From Anopheles merus (taxonomy: Eukaryota > Arthropoda > Insecta > Diptera > Culicidae): a stretch of 64,000 nt of DNA. Numbering within the stretch: position 1 is the first letter of the stretch; every line of letters begins with the position of its first letter. Of the stretch, positions 24,872 to 39,878 are shown piece by piece. Below the pieces are notes generated by a model that had not been told where the DNA came from, searched no databases, and worked only from the letters and a program-made list of their open reading frames with translations. The translations under genes and the position numbers were made by a program. The stretch covers positions 61,548,906-61,612,905 of the forward strand of contig NC_054082.1 of assembly GCF_017562075.2 (NCBI RefSeq), given 5' to 3'.

Positions 24872-25252
24872 TGTGAGGAACATTCCACACCGTCTAGACA
24901 GGTCTAATTTCGATACGCACACGCACTGCCCAGTACCGGAATAGCTAACGCCAAAACGGACTGCGGCTGCAGTGTGCAATAAGAGACGCGTGTCCGCGAC
25001 TTTATCGAATGGTTCCCACTTTTTGCCACCTTACAAAATAACAGGGAACCGATGACAATTTTGGTTCCCACAACAAAATGCAACTTTGGCAAAACGGCTC
25101 CAGGTATCTCGCCTGACGTGAAACTAATGAAATTAATAAATAGAACGCATCGTGTCCGGAACGAGGACAGTGATGTATGAAGAAACAAACTAAAAGGTTC
25201 TATTCAGTGTTGACTATCCATAATATCATAATGGTGTTTCTAAGATATTACA
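24872..25252 (+). repeat. G4 3' LTR
   Basis: 381 bp, preceded by the purine tract AAAAAGGGGTGAGG (24858-24871). One substitution from the 5' LTR is visible near its end (ATCATAATGG versus ATCACAATGG), so the insertion is recent. Confidence 0.95.
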
Positions 25253-25256
25253 TGCG

Positions 25257-26580
25257 TCAGCTCCTGTGTTCGTTTTTCCTTGCACAAATTCCACTTCAAA
25301 ATCAAATTCCTCCAGGTCTAACCTCATGCGTGTTAGTTTTGAAGTAGGATTTTTCATGTTGAATAGATATACCAATGGTCTGTGGTCGGTTCGTACTTTA
25401 AACTTTTTCCCAAAAATATAAGGTTTGAAATAATTTACTGCCCAATGTATTGCTGTTAGCTCTTTTTCTATAGTCGGTTTAGATTTCTCTCCTTTAGTAA
25501 AACTTTTACTCGCGTATGCAATAGGTAGGTCATTACCATCTGTTTTCTGCGATAAGATAGCGCCACATGCTACATCGGACGCATCAGTAGTAATGATAAA
25601 CTCTTTCTCAAAGTTTGGATACTGTAATATAGTAGGTGATACAAGACTTCTTCTAAGAGTGTCGAAAGCATGCTGACATTCATTAGACCACGTGAATGTA
25701 GCTCCTTTCTTTAGTAAATTATTTAGCGGTCTTACCAATTCAGCAAAATTTTTAACGAACTTGCGATAGTAATTACAAACCTTCTAACTTCATCCACATT
25801 TATTGGTACCGGGTATTTTTTTATCGTTTCGAACTTGGACTCATCGGGATATATGCCTTTATCTGTTATTTTGTGACCTAAATAGGTAACACTGTTTTGG
25901 AAAAATTTACATTTCTCTGGATTTAGCTTCAAGTTATAATTTCTTAGCCTGTTAAATACTTTCATTAGGTTTTCTAGATGATGTTGCATTGTGCAACCCG
26001 TTATAATAATATCATCTATGTAAACAAAAGCACTCTCCGGAGTAAGTCCCGCCATTGCTATCGTTATCATCCGTTGAAAGCTATTAGGGCTTATATTCAG
26101 CCCAAAAGGGAGTCTTGTAAATTGGTAATGGCCTGAAGAAGTTGAGAAAGCAGTATATTTTCTAGAGTTCTTGTGTAAAGGTATCTGGTGAAACCCGGAC
26201 ATAAGTTCCAAGGTAGTAAAATATTTTGCTCTTCCTAATTGGTCTAATATATCATCGATTCTAGGTAGTGGGAACTTATCAGGCATTATTTTTTTATTCA
26301 ACTGCCTGTAGTCTACTACCAATCTCCATTTTTTTTCGTTATCTCCAGGTTTTTTTGGTACCAATAAAATTGGTGAATTATATGGAGAAACCGAATGCTC
26401 TATTATGTTATTTTTAAGCATTTTATCAACCTGAATTTTTATCTCGTCACTTTGAGAATATATTTGCTTATAATTTGGAATGTAACATGGTACGTTATCT
26501 TTCAATTGTATCGATTGCTCGTAAAAATTATTAATTGGGATTTGATCATTATCGGTGCAGAAAATATCGTGGTACTCGGA
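25257..26580 (-). pseudogene. pol: G3 RT and RNase H
   Basis: RT (26505-25780) with SPYNSPILLVPKKPGD, WRLVVDYRQLNKK, LPFGLNISPNSFQRM, catalytic YIDDIIITG and the KCKFFQNSVTYLGH segment. A frameshift near 25770 precedes NFAELVRPLNNLLKKG. RNase H (25738-25257) has TTDASDVACGAIL, IEKELTAIHWAV and RTDHRPLVYL. It breaks off after GKTNTGADA at the G4 insertion (TGCG duplicated at 25253-25256 and 16732-16735). The integrase frame continues with ALSRIVID at 16735, or in duplicate at 10977. Confidence 0.9.
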
Positions 26581-27292
26581 TAATATTTTTTTCTAAATGA
26601 GGGATTATATATTTAGGAACATTCTGACTATCGATTTTGCTCAATAATGTTTTTATTTTAGATTCATTTGCTTTAGTGCTTTTAAATTTTAAATTTTTCT
26701 GAATATAATTTTTCAGCGGGTCAATCTGTGGTTTAAATGAATCTTTTTCAATATACACATTACTTTCAGTGGTGTTTACAAATTTTACATATTGGTTTTG
26801 TTTTGATACCACAGAGTTGCCACAAAATACTCCTGGTAATATTTCGCTCGCAAGGACAATAGAGTCTTCAACGAGGTCGGGCAAATTTATCTTTCGCATA
26901 ACCTCACTGCGTAGAGGCAATATGAAACCATCATTGATACTATCTTCAATAGGGTGGCTGATTGTAACACCGTTACAATTGAAATTTAAAAGCCAGTGCT
27001 CATAATCTATAACACATCTATGTTTAGTGAAAAAATCTCTTCCCAAAATACCATCCGCTGTGATATCTATTTCTGCAGGAATGATATGAAAAGTGGGGTT
27101 AATAGAAGCATTTCCGAATGTTATATTAGTGCTAGTAGTTGCTAATGTTGATACCGATTCGGTTGTTATGCCTGTTAAATTTATCCTATTTTGCGCGTAG
27201 ACTTGCTGTGTTGGTTTTATTTTATCAACTTTGAACAATGACACGTCTGCTCCCGTGTCGATAATTAATATGCTTATTTCACCCATTGCCAT
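26549..27292 (-). CDS. pol: G3 protease and pol N-terminus
   Basis: Retropepsin-like domain: active-site loop ILIIDTGADVSLF (about 27250), flap region and ADGILGRDFF near residue 80. These are the typical landmarks of a gypsy aspartic protease that cuts gag-pol. Beyond it is the linker to RT. A frame change near 26580 separates it from the RT frame, where the expected SEYHDIF segment continues in another phase. Either this is decay or the short homopolymer there has been misread. Confidence 0.85.
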   Translation of the reverse strand: MAMGEISILIIDTGADVSLFKVDKIKPTQQVYAQNRINLTGITTESVSTLATTSTNITFGNASINPTFHIIPAEIDITADGILGRDFFTKHRCVIDYEHWLLNFNCNGVTISHPIEDSINDGFILPLRSEVMRKINLPDLVEDSIVLASEILPGVFCGNSVVSKQNQYVKFVNTTESNVYIEKDSFKPQIDPLKNYIQKNLKFKSTKANESKIKTLLSKIDSQNVPKYIIPHLEKNIIRVPRYFLHR

Positions 27293-27336
27293 TTCTACTT
27301 TAATTTTGATAAAGTTATTAGCATTTAAGTTTATCG

Positions 27337-28185
27337 CTAATGTTGACCATCGTTTGCAGGTTGAATGATTTCTTCTAACGCCTGTGGTACCCTTAAAAAA
27401 TGTTCCTCTTCTGCAGCTTGTGTATTGTAGACTCTACGAGTATTTGTATTTGGAAATTGTTTTCTGAAAGAGTTATTAGAATATCTTTGGTTTTGGAATC
27501 TGTTGCTAGTTGCCTGATTGTTACCAAGAGGAGATCTATTGGAAAACCATCTATTATTTGTGTTTGGCTGGAATCTATTGTATGTGTTCGGCGGGTATTT
27601 ATTACAAACGAATTTTCTATTGTCATAGTAGTTTCTGTTGAAGGCTAATATTTGTGAACCGTTGCTATTCCTTTCGTTTTCTAATACTTTCTCTGAAGCA
27701 TCTGAAACAGATGCGAATTGACCTGCTTTTAAAACAATTTTTGTTTCCTGATTATGAACTTTTTCAATCAGAGCATTAATCCCATGCTTTAATGACATGT
27801 CATTTGCAACTTTTTCGGGAATGTGCAACTGCAAATAAACGTTTTTTAATTTTGTGCTGAGTAATTCAACCTCATCACAAAGAGCTTTAGTATCCGTCTG
27901 GCGAATAGATTTCAATTGTCTTATTATTTTATCTGGATTAAGTTTTTCTTGACATCTGGACCGTATATCAGTTATTAACGAGTCAAAATCGTCAATATTA
28001 GGCGGCAGTCCTAAACGCGCCTTTCCTATCAATCTTGTTTTTAAAAATTTTACCAACATTTGTGGATTTTTTGGACATAATTCCTTTAATAAATTTGAAG
28101 AGTCCACAAAATTTTCCAAACCATCTGTATTGCCGTCGTATATTTGCACCAAAGCGGAGGCTGTTTTGATATCGAAAGTTTCCAT
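27337..28185 (-). CDS. gag: G3 gag
   Basis: About 282 residues. The start is placed at METFDIK, which aligns with MAKFDLE of G4 gag rather than at the longer upstream methionine. The capsid-like first 170 residues hold TASALVQIYDG, FLKTRLIGKARLGLP, RCQEKLNPDKIIRQLKSI and PEKVANDMSLKHGI. Nearly all of these have close counterparts in G4. The C-terminal third is Asn/Arg/Phe-rich and probably binds RNA; there is no CCHC knuckle, which I take as a lineage feature. It ends as the protease frame begins. Gag assembles the cytoplasmic particle that packages the element RNA. Confidence 0.85.
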   Translation of the reverse strand: METFDIKTASALVQIYDGNTDGLENFVDSSNLLKELCPKNPQMLVKFLKTRLIGKARLGLPPNIDDFDSLITDIRSRCQEKLNPDKIIRQLKSIRQTDTKALCDEVELLSTKLKNVYLQLHIPEKVANDMSLKHGINALIEKVHNQETKIVLKAGQFASVSDASEKVLENERNSNGSQILAFNRNYYDNRKFVCNKYPPNTYNRFQPNTNNRWFSNRSPLGNNQATSNRFQNQRYSNNSFRKQFPNTNTRRVYNTQAAEEEHFLRVPQALEEIIQPANDGQH

Positions 28186-28240
28186 TTTGTTTTGATTCCA
28201 ACGGTTGAACACGATAGCTAGTTTTGCCAAAGTTTTAAAC

Positions 28241-28440
28241 TTAACTTGAATTTTGTAATTTTGTCTGATGAAATTGTATGCGCGATTGGATATTGGCGTA
28301 TATGTCACTCGCTTCCTTCAAAATTCGTTTTAGCTCTGAAACGGGTTCAGTTTCCTGAATTGAATCTAGGTAATACTTGATCTTATCAAAACAAAATTTA
28401 GCGGAACCGCTGTAATGATCAAGCAAACATCTGCGAAACT
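28241..28440 (-). CDS. G3 short ORF upstream of gag, unknown
   Basis: A - strand frame of at least 62 codons, open further upstream, ends 55 bases before the gag start. It codes for a helical, charged peptide (FCFDKIKYYLDSIQETEP, then ELKRILKEASDIY). I do not recognise it. Its position, in the leader just before gag, could mean a small extra protein or the end of a longer leader ORF cut by the (AT)n tract. The start codon is uncertain. Confidence 0.4.
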
Positions 28441-28480
28441 TTCTATCACACGATAATTTTTTTTCAATATTTTAAACTTA

Positions 28481-28702
<222 letters not shown>

Positions 28703-29867
28703 ATGTACCGCCAATACACTGGCTGTCACAGTCTGCATGAGCACAGTAACGATAATGGTAGTAGATTGGTCCAGTTCGCCGCAGCGAACAATCTGGTTGT
28801 AGGAAGTACCAAATTTGCGCGGAGGGACATCCACAAAATGACGTGGGCGCACCCGGATGGCGAATCCTTCAACCAGATCGACCACGTGTTAATAAGCCGC
28901 CGACGACAGTCGAGCCTGTTAAACGTCAGAACTTATCGAGGAGCCAATATCGATTCCGATCACTACTTGGTTGGCTTAGTGATACGTTGTAGAATCGCCC
29001 GCCCCCGCACCAATGGGGGCGGAGAAAACACGCAGCCTCGGCTCAACACGGACTCTCTAAGGGACATTACTGTCCAACAGGAATTCAAAGCCGCTTTAGA
29101 CGAGTCTCTACTACCAGAAAACAGATATGAAACTACGAGCGAGAGGTGGAACGCTCTAAAAACAAAAATAATAAACTGTGCAAGAAATATACTCCCACCA
29201 CGTCGTGGCAACACCAAATCTGGCTGGTTCGACGATGAATGCAGACAAGTGACCGAACGTAAGAATACTGCATACCGAGCAATGCAGCAACGGCATAGAA
29301 CGCGGGCATGCGCAGAGGAATATTCACGGCTCAGACGCGAAGAGAAACGAGTTCACCGCTCTAAGAAGCATGCTTTGGAAGAGCAAAACATGCGGGAACT
29401 CGAGCAAACCAGAGAGGCGTACGGACCGACACGAAAGTTTTACCAAGCGATAGCAGGTCACCGAAACAACGTGGTACCTAAGGTAACCTGCTGTCGCAAC
29501 AAGGATGGAGATCTGGTTAGTAACCAGCCAGAGGTCCTCTCGCGGTGGGCTCAGTACTTTGATGAATTACTCAACGACCAGTTAAACGAACAGCTAGAAG
29601 CGCCACTAGCAGATAGTGTCATGCTACTGCCACCTAGCATAGAAGAAACACGAAAGGCTATCCGTCGGCTGAAAAATAACAAGGCACCCGGAACCGACGG
29701 AATTGCAGCTGAACTGGTCAAGAATGGAGGTGCACGACTAGAAAACGAGATTCATCAAATTGTCACTGAGGTGTGGGATAGCGAATCGATGCCTTGTGAT
29801 TGGAATCTCGGCATCATCTACCCCGTATACAAGAAGGGAGACAGGTTGGACTGCAACAACTACAGGG
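28703..29867 (+). pseudogene. R1 endonuclease C-terminus and RT N-terminus
   Basis: RTE ORF: end of the AP-like endonuclease (FNQIDHVLISRRR, DSDHYLVGLVI), a charged linker, then RT start (RRLKNNKAPGTDGIAAEL, GIIYPVYKKGDRLDCNNYR). It breaks in YR at the H2R insertion. The open frame continues a few codons into H2R without meaning. Confidence 0.9.
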
Positions 29868-32800
29868 CAGTGGCGCGTTAAACGGTGGGCGGACTGGGCG
29901 GCCGCCAGGGGCCCCGGCGATCTAGGGGGCCCCGTCATTGTGGATGTTCGACTTCGTATCGATTCTACCCCCCCCCCCCCCCTCTGGATGGGACTTTTAC
30001 CATCTATTTCAAAAAGACTAATTTTTAATTAATGCATTTTTCCCATCGCTTCACTCACTGTATTTTGTCAAGGGCCCGAACCGAAATACGGGGCCCCATA
30101 CTACTCAAAGCAGCACATTAAATGTTCTAAGAAATCTGCCAATACTTGCATCACAGTCGCAAGCGAAGAACGCTGCGACATGCGCGTACAGCTCAAATCA
30201 ATACCTCATCATCGTTGTCGCAAAGTATTGGACAGAGCGAGAAACCGTTAATTTTTGCTGGTGTGGGTGGCCTGTGCACGAGCACCCAAACCCAAAACCA
30301 CGCAGAGCAACTTGCTGCTAAAATGGAATGCACAGCACGCTGCGCTTAACTACCACCGAAAACCCGTTACACAACACAATCATACAACACACCCAAGCAA
30401 AATTTAAAGACCCCGAAACACAATATCAATACACCGACTCGTAGCCGGTAAAATTAGCAGGAAAAATTGACTAACATCAAGCAAGCAACGGTGCTCCAGT
30501 GGGTAGAGGTTTCATTCGAGAAACGATTCCATCGATATCGATGTGTGCGCTTTTCAATTTGGCTGGGATGAAACGTGCCTGCGCTTGTCTGGGGCCCCTA
30601 TACTTGTTTTGCAGATGTGTGCCGAAAACAGACAGCTGTTTTCACGCGAAAAATGGTATTCACATCTCAAGCCTGAGATCGTGGAGCGTGCCTGCTTTTA
30701 ACGAAAACCTTAAATTTTCACGCGGGGTCCTACTCAACTTTTGTGGTCAACTGACAAATAGGGGAAATCGGGAAGGGGTGGTATTCATATGTCCAAAAAG
30801 GAACTCGAAAAGGAACATAGTTGTATTTACATACAACTTTTTGCGTGAAGACAAAATAAAAAACCGTTACAGCTATACTGAAGCCAAAACTCAAAGGTGG
30901 TTTACGGGGCCTCAACGATTATGTGGACTCTTCGATGAAGGGGTCCCGTCGGTAAGGGCCCCGTCGGTAAGGAGGCCCCATCAATAAGGGTCCCCGTCTA
31001 TTAGGGGCCCCATCAATAAGGGGCCCCGTCCATTTGGTGTCTTGGTGTGGATGGTCCGTGCTCGAGCTCACCAAAAAAACGCGGAGACACTTGCTGCTAA
31101 AATCCAATGCACGGAACACAGGACAGCGCTGCGTTTAACCACAAAGAAAACCCGTTGAAACAGCCACAATCACAAATCATACACAGACAAAAATTTAAAG
31201 GCCCCTAAACAAAATTTCAATACACCGGCTCGTAGCCGGAGAAATTCGCAGGAAAAATTGACACCAAGCTCGCGTTGCTTTAAAAAGTCTAGGAAGATCG
31301 TTTGGTCAACGGTCCTTCAGTGGGTTGAGGTCTCATTCGAGAAATGGTTAAATCGATGTCATTGTGTGCACTCTTGGCTGGGATGAACCGTCTTGTTCTT
31401 GTATACGGGGCCCCTGCTACCGCTTTGCGATTTTGTGTCGAAAGCAGACAGCTGTTTCACACGAAAAATGGTATTCACATTCCTGGCCTGGGATAGTGGA
31501 TTGTGTGTGTCTTTTAATGCAAAAACTAAATTTTCATTCTTGGCCCTAATCGAACACATCAAGTTTGTGGACCGAAGAGAAGGGGAAATGGGAAAGGTTT
31601 CAGTTAGAAGGAAGGGGGGAAGGGTATAAAAATACTCAAGGAACCTATGGACCATGTTCATTTATATATGGTTTTTATCGACTATTTCAATTTTTGCGAA
31701 TACAACAAGACCAAAAACCGTTACAGATGCATCTACATCCAGCCATAAAACGAAGAACAATCTCCATTGCCTCGGCCATTTGGGGGCCCCGTTGATGATT
31801 CGGTCGATTGAGGGGCCCCTTCCATTTGATGTTGTCAACCTAATATATCCCCATTTTTCCCCCGGGGGTTATGTTTACAATCAGATTTACTATTACTACC
31901 AGACCTATCAGAAGCATATTTATTTTACTTATCAGAAGCATTTTACTATCAGAAGCAGAAAACATTTGCCTTTTTAACATGTGCAATATTTTTGTTTACC
32001 TTGTGCACCTTAGTTGGAAGCGTAGAACGCTGCGATACATGCCCAGAGCTCAACACAATATCATTTCATCATCGATGGCCCAAAGCGTTGGATCAAATGC
32101 ATTGAACGCTACGCGCGAGTTGGGTAAAGCGAAATCCGTTACAAGAGATGCCTCACACAAACTACATGCACATACGACATTAAAAGGCTCCGAAACCGAT
32201 CTCAACACAACGGTTCGTAGCCGTAGAAATAAGCAAGAAAAATTGGCTGACACCAAGCACGCTCTTTTTATCTGTTGAGGTTTCATTCAAGAATCGATTC
32301 CGATGTCGATGTGTGCGTTTTTTAATTTGGCCTGTGTGTATGTTATCACGCAAAAACTAAGAACTCGTGCCCCGGCTAACCTTTGGGGCCCCAGTTAAAA
32401 TTGTGGACTGGACGAAGTGATGGTGGAAAGGCAAGCTGTTGAAGGGTTTGGGTCAAATTTGGAAGGGTCGACGGAAAGGAAATATCGATATGAATGATCG
32501 CGTAAAATTTGAACTAATTAAGCTATCGGCAAAGTCCGGCCCACCACAATATGCAGTCAGGCCCGAGAAAATATTTGCGCGATTTTGAAAGATAGGAAGA
32601 TCCTATTTATTAAAAATTAACTGAACATATTTTAATATGACAATTCATATCGTTGAACTATTCCAAATTTGATCACCATAACATGGATTGTCGGACCAAT
32701 CAATATGGTCAAATTTGAGGATAAATTAGAAAATAGAAACGAATAATTCCATAAAAACCTAACTGTTGATTTTACGAGAACAATGGTTACACTCTATTGC

Positions 32801-34808
32801 TTTTTAAGGATGCAACGATTTTCTTGGAGCTTTTTTTTTAAGAAATGCACTATCAATTCGTCTGACCTGGCCTTACTTGTCCGTGGCCTCATAATAGTAC
32901 TGAACGATTGTACGTTTGTCTCGATATTTTTCAGCTGTTAACTATTTTGTACCATCTCCAGATATATCCTAGAAAACAATTTGAAACATGGAAGGAAGGG
33001 TACGTTAAGAAGCGATATTGCGATTTTGCTTTATTGTTTTGAGCTTTTTATGACTTTTGCACACTATGCTGCAGACTCTTAATTGAAGAATCTTTACAAT
33101 CAATTTTAGTTATTGTAATTTAATAAAATGAATTTAAAACTTGCTTGGATGATATAATAATCTAAGAAAACCAATAACCAATCGCATTGTTTAATAACAT
33201 AAATATCATATCATTTTGTGTATTAACTGTAATAATATAATAATGTATGTGTAAAACAAATGCATTCTCCTGGCCCTCACCGCTCGATCATTTAGAAAGC
33301 AGCTGATCTAAAGCAGTGGTCTCCAACCTGTGGTCCGTGGATTACTTGAGACAAACATACTGCAATACAAGGTATTTCCAGTTACTTTCGAATGATATTT
33401 GTTATATATTGTTTTTCCAGCGTGCAAGAAGTTATCGCTTTGACCGATTGAAAATGAAGTGGCCGTAATTCGAAGCCAGACGGTACTTCAGTATTCATTG
33501 TAAAGGTAAACCAACGTAAAAGCAAAATATTGTTTTCATGTTATGCTCACGATGACGATTTTAAATCAAATCGTCCGTATTATGAAACACGAGCTGGAAA
33601 TTGTAAAGTAGGAAAGAAAATATCGTTTAGAACCATCGTTCTTGTCCATAAAAGACAAACGTAACTAGCTTAGCGAAAACGATAACTTTCCGACCTTTAA
33701 CTTCTATTGAGTATAGATAAAACCAACAACAACGATCATGGCAGGTCAGATTTGTTCGGATTGTCAGGATAGGACTAAGCCCATCCATCATCTATCGACT
33801 TCTCATTTAAGGAGTTTACTTATGTCCTCCTACCCAAGGTAAGCCCTCTAAACTCCAACGTCCTACAGGTTTTTATGATCGCCTAGACCAGGGGTCTCCA
33901 AACTTTTCAGTTCGCGGGCCGCATTTCTTCGTAAATATCGTTGTTGAGGGCCATTTACGCGTTACTTTTGGTAATGAGAACGTTTAAAACTTGTTTTGAC
34001 AAGAAAATACTTAATAAATGTTTTAAAGTTCTGCATTTTCTTTTATAGTAACTTGATTCTTGTCTTGGTTTAGTAAAAATTAAAAAAAATGATGGAAACT
34101 GTCAAACATATATGATATTTACATTATCCTTTACAACATCATCACGGGCCGCATTATAGGCTCTCGAGGGCCGTAGTTTGGAAACCCCTGGCCTAGACGA
34201 TCAAGTGTCGAAAGTCCGCTTCGAAACAGTATCCACAGTGCCCAAAATTTTAACATACCACAAAGCCTTTCTGATATTAATGATTGTTAAGTCATTACTA
34301 TCGATTGAAAATTAGCGAAAAAAGTATTAAAATTGGGGTTTTTACTGATGCGCGGGTGGCAGTCCATTCTGCTTATGTTCATCTCTGTTTCATAAAGTTT
34401 TATACAGATGTGAATTGTATTTTGTCGAAAGAAGTTTGTTGATTTGGTATAATGGGTATTTGGCCGAATACGCACCTAAAATTTATCGGGTGTCTGTAAG
34501 CGGTTACCAAATCAAATTTTTGTTCATCACGAGCAAGTGGGCTTCGCAGTATGTTTTCCTTTGAAGCTCAGACGTGTCGTTTTGGTAGAATAAATAGCTG
34601 CATTTTCAGTAATTTGTTTTACTGATATTCAGTACCATGTATTACTTAATAGCTTTCAGTCAAAAATGTAACTGCAGCAAACTTATACAATTTGCAGTGT
34701 ATGATTCGTACACCAAACCCCCCCCCCCCCCCCCCCCGCGATGGATTTGGTGAAGGGGCCCCGTCTACCATAACGCCTAGGGCCTCGGAGAGGCTTGACC
34801 CGCCACTG
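29868..34808. mobile_element. H2R: GGGGCCCC-rich hAT-type element
   Basis: A 4941-bp insertion in R1 with an 8-bp CTACAGGG duplication and ends CAGTGGCGCGT / ACCCGCCACTG (inner end CAGTGGCGGGT). The first 2.1 kb are rich in GGGGCCCC and variants, including a run of about 20-bp units (30930-31040). The same sequence appears inverted in H2L. The interval 31990-33880 is AT-richer with no ORF or motif I can name. M1 lies at 33890-34190, then AT-rich sequence, a poly-C run (34720-34737) and a GC-rich end. There is no transposase ORF, so it is non-autonomous. Confidence 0.88.
33890..34190. mobile_element. M1: 301-bp hAT MITE
   Basis: Starts CAGGGGTCTCCAAACTTTTC and ends in the inverse TTTGGAAACCCCTG. 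The perfect 8-bp duplication GCCTAGAC lies on both sides (33882-33889, 34191-34198). This end type is widespread in hAT elements. No coding capacity. Confidence 0.95.
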
Positions 34809-34816
34809 CTACAGGG

Positions 34817-36123
34817 GTATTACGGTGTTGAATACCGCCTATAAATATTCTCCCTGATCCTTCAGGATCGCCTTGTCCCGCACGTCGAAGAGATAGTAGG
34901 AAACTATCAAAGAGGATTCCGAAACGGAAAATCAACCACTGATCAGATCTTCACCATGCGGCAGATCTTGGAGAAGATGGCTGAATACAAAAACGACACA
35001 TACCATCTCTTCATAGACTTCAAAGCCGCATACGATAGCATAGCCAGGGTAAAACTGTACGACGCTATGAGCTCATTTGGAATCCCGGCCAAACTGATAA
35101 GGCTAGTTAGAATGACTATGACCAACGTCACATGCCAGGTGAGGGTGGATGGAAAACTCTCAGGACCTTTTGCTACCACCAAAGGTCTGCGCCAGGGGGA
35201 CGGGCTTGCCTGTCTCCTATTCAACTTGGCGCTAGAGAGGGCCATCCGCGACTCGAGGGTGGAGACTACGGGAACCATCTTCTATAAGTCAACCCAGATC
35301 CTGGCATACGCTGATGATATAGACATCATTGGTCTGCGGCTCTCCTATGTAGCAGAAGCCTACCAAGGGATTGAGCAGGCGGCAGAGAGCCTCGGATTGC
35401 AGATAAACGAGGCAAAGACCAAACTGATGGTGGCAACATCAGCGGACCTACCAATAAATAATCCGAATCTACGTAGGCGTGACGTACAGATAGGTGAACG
35501 CACTTTTGAAGTCGTCCCACAATTCACCTATCTTGGGTCAAAGGTCAGCAACGACAACAGCATGGAAGCTGAGTTGCGCGCAAGGATGCTGGCTGCCAAC
35601 CGGTCATTCTACAGCCTGAAAAAGCAGTTTACCTCAAAGAACCTGTCGCGACGGACGAAGCTGGGACTATATAGTACCTATATAGTACCAGTACTCACAT
35701 ACGCCTCTGAGACATGGACACTGTCCAAATCTGACGAAACCCTCTTAACCGCGTTCGAGAGGAAGATGCTCAGAAGGATACTTGGCCCCGTATGTGTGGA
35801 AGGACAATGGAGGAGCCGCTATAATGACGAGCTATACGAGATGTACGGCGACCTCACTGTCGTACAGCGTATAAAGCTCGCCAGGCTCCGGTGGGCTGGC
35901 CATGTTATACGCATGGAAACGGACGACCCAGCCCAGCGGACGTAAAGTCTTTTTAGGCCGTCCACAAGGACAGAGGAGGCGTGGTAGGCCCAAATTGAGG
36001 TGGCAAGATGGCGTGGAGGCGTCCGCCATTAAGGCCGGGATAACGGACTGGCAGACGAAGGCGCGAGACCGTGAGCGGTTTCGGACACTCCTGAGGCAGG
36101 CCAAGACCGCAAAGCGGTTGTAG
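34817..36123 (+). pseudogene. R1 RT main part
   Basis: Resumes with GITVLNTAYK-type residues after H2R. RT landmarks: FIDFKAAYDSIARVKLY, GLRQGDGLACLLFNLALE, catalytic AYADDIDIIG (about 35305), and QFTYLGSKVSNDNS. The C-terminus has RLRWAGHVIRMETDDP. Near 35935 R1 carries a 7-base excess over R2 (CCCAGCGGACG), which shifts the frame before FLGRPQGQRRRGRPK and the end near 36123. RTE RTs copy their RNA onto nicked chromosomal DNA. Confidence 0.9.
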
Positions 36124-36136
36124 TGCCGGATAAGCA

Positions 36137-39436
<3,300 letters not shown>

Positions 39437-39450
39437 TGTCACGGTCGCCA
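39437..39450 (-). promoter_or_regulatory. G3 primer-binding site
   Basis: TGGCGACCGTGACA on the - strand, directly after the LTR. The same 14 bases prime G4. Confidence 0.85.
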
Positions 39451-39874
39451 TGTAGTGATATGAAATCTTCTAACTACCCAAAAGAATAATGTGGCTTGAA
39501 TTTGTGTAGTTACTTGGAGTTTATTTCTTCTATGTTAACTCGGGCAGCGTTTCCTCTTAGCTCGGACTTTTGTTAATGATTCTAAACCTCAACTTATCCT
39601 TAATTTATACTCACTCGTTCGCGCCAAAATTCCTTAATCCTATTCCTCATTGGCTAATCCTAATTATCGCCTATTTTACTATTTCCTATTTCCTATCTTA
39701 TGCTATTCTATTCTATCCTACGTGTAACCTTAATTGTAGATGTATGTGTGTAAATGTATATATGCATAATTAAAATCTAACTATGTGTATGTGTGTAAGT
39801 GTATATGTGTATAATTTAAACCTAGCTAGCTATAATTATTCTGTGCGCGTTTTGCCTATCTTGCAGGCGCTACA
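39451..39874 (-). repeat. G3 5' LTR
   Basis: Same length and nearly the same sequence as the 3' LTR copies (for example TTCTGTGCGCG here against TTCTTTGCGCG), implying a fairly recent insertion into H1. Confidence 0.93.
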
Positions 39875-39878
39875 CATG

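Larger units (their letters stand above)
16736..25252 (+). mobile_element. G4: gag-only Ty3/gypsy derivative (no pol)
   Basis: 381-bp LTRs at 16736-17116 and 24872-25252 with TGCG duplication (16732-16735, 25253-25256). Then come a primer-binding site, a 1.6-kb leader with a small ORF, gag (18773-19720), a second ORF (19707-20336) and a short 3' region (24552-24871) ending in a purine tract. L1 is inserted at 20336-24539. Without L1 the element is about 4.3 kb and holds no protease, RT, RNase H or integrase. It must have moved with enzymes from a relative. It lies inside G3, whose gag is clearly related and whose primer-binding site is identical. A partial duplicate (LTR, leader and start of gag) lies at 10978-13051. 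Confidence 0.9.
28703..36132 (+). mobile_element. R1: RTE-clade LINE, 5' truncated, split by H2R
   Basis: Near-identical in protein to R2 but begins only at the MYRQYTG segment in mid-endonuclease, directly after (AT)n, so it is 5' truncated. Coding runs 28703-29867, then H2R (CTACAGGG duplicated at 29860-29867 and 34809-34816), then 34817-36123. It ends GCCGGATAA beside (AT)n, without the (AAC)n tail of R2. Confidence 0.92.

Noticed and set aside
33314..33345. A second hAT end, CAGTGGTCTCCAACCTGTGG
   Set aside because: No inverted partner end or 8-bp duplication was found nearby, so no element could be defined.
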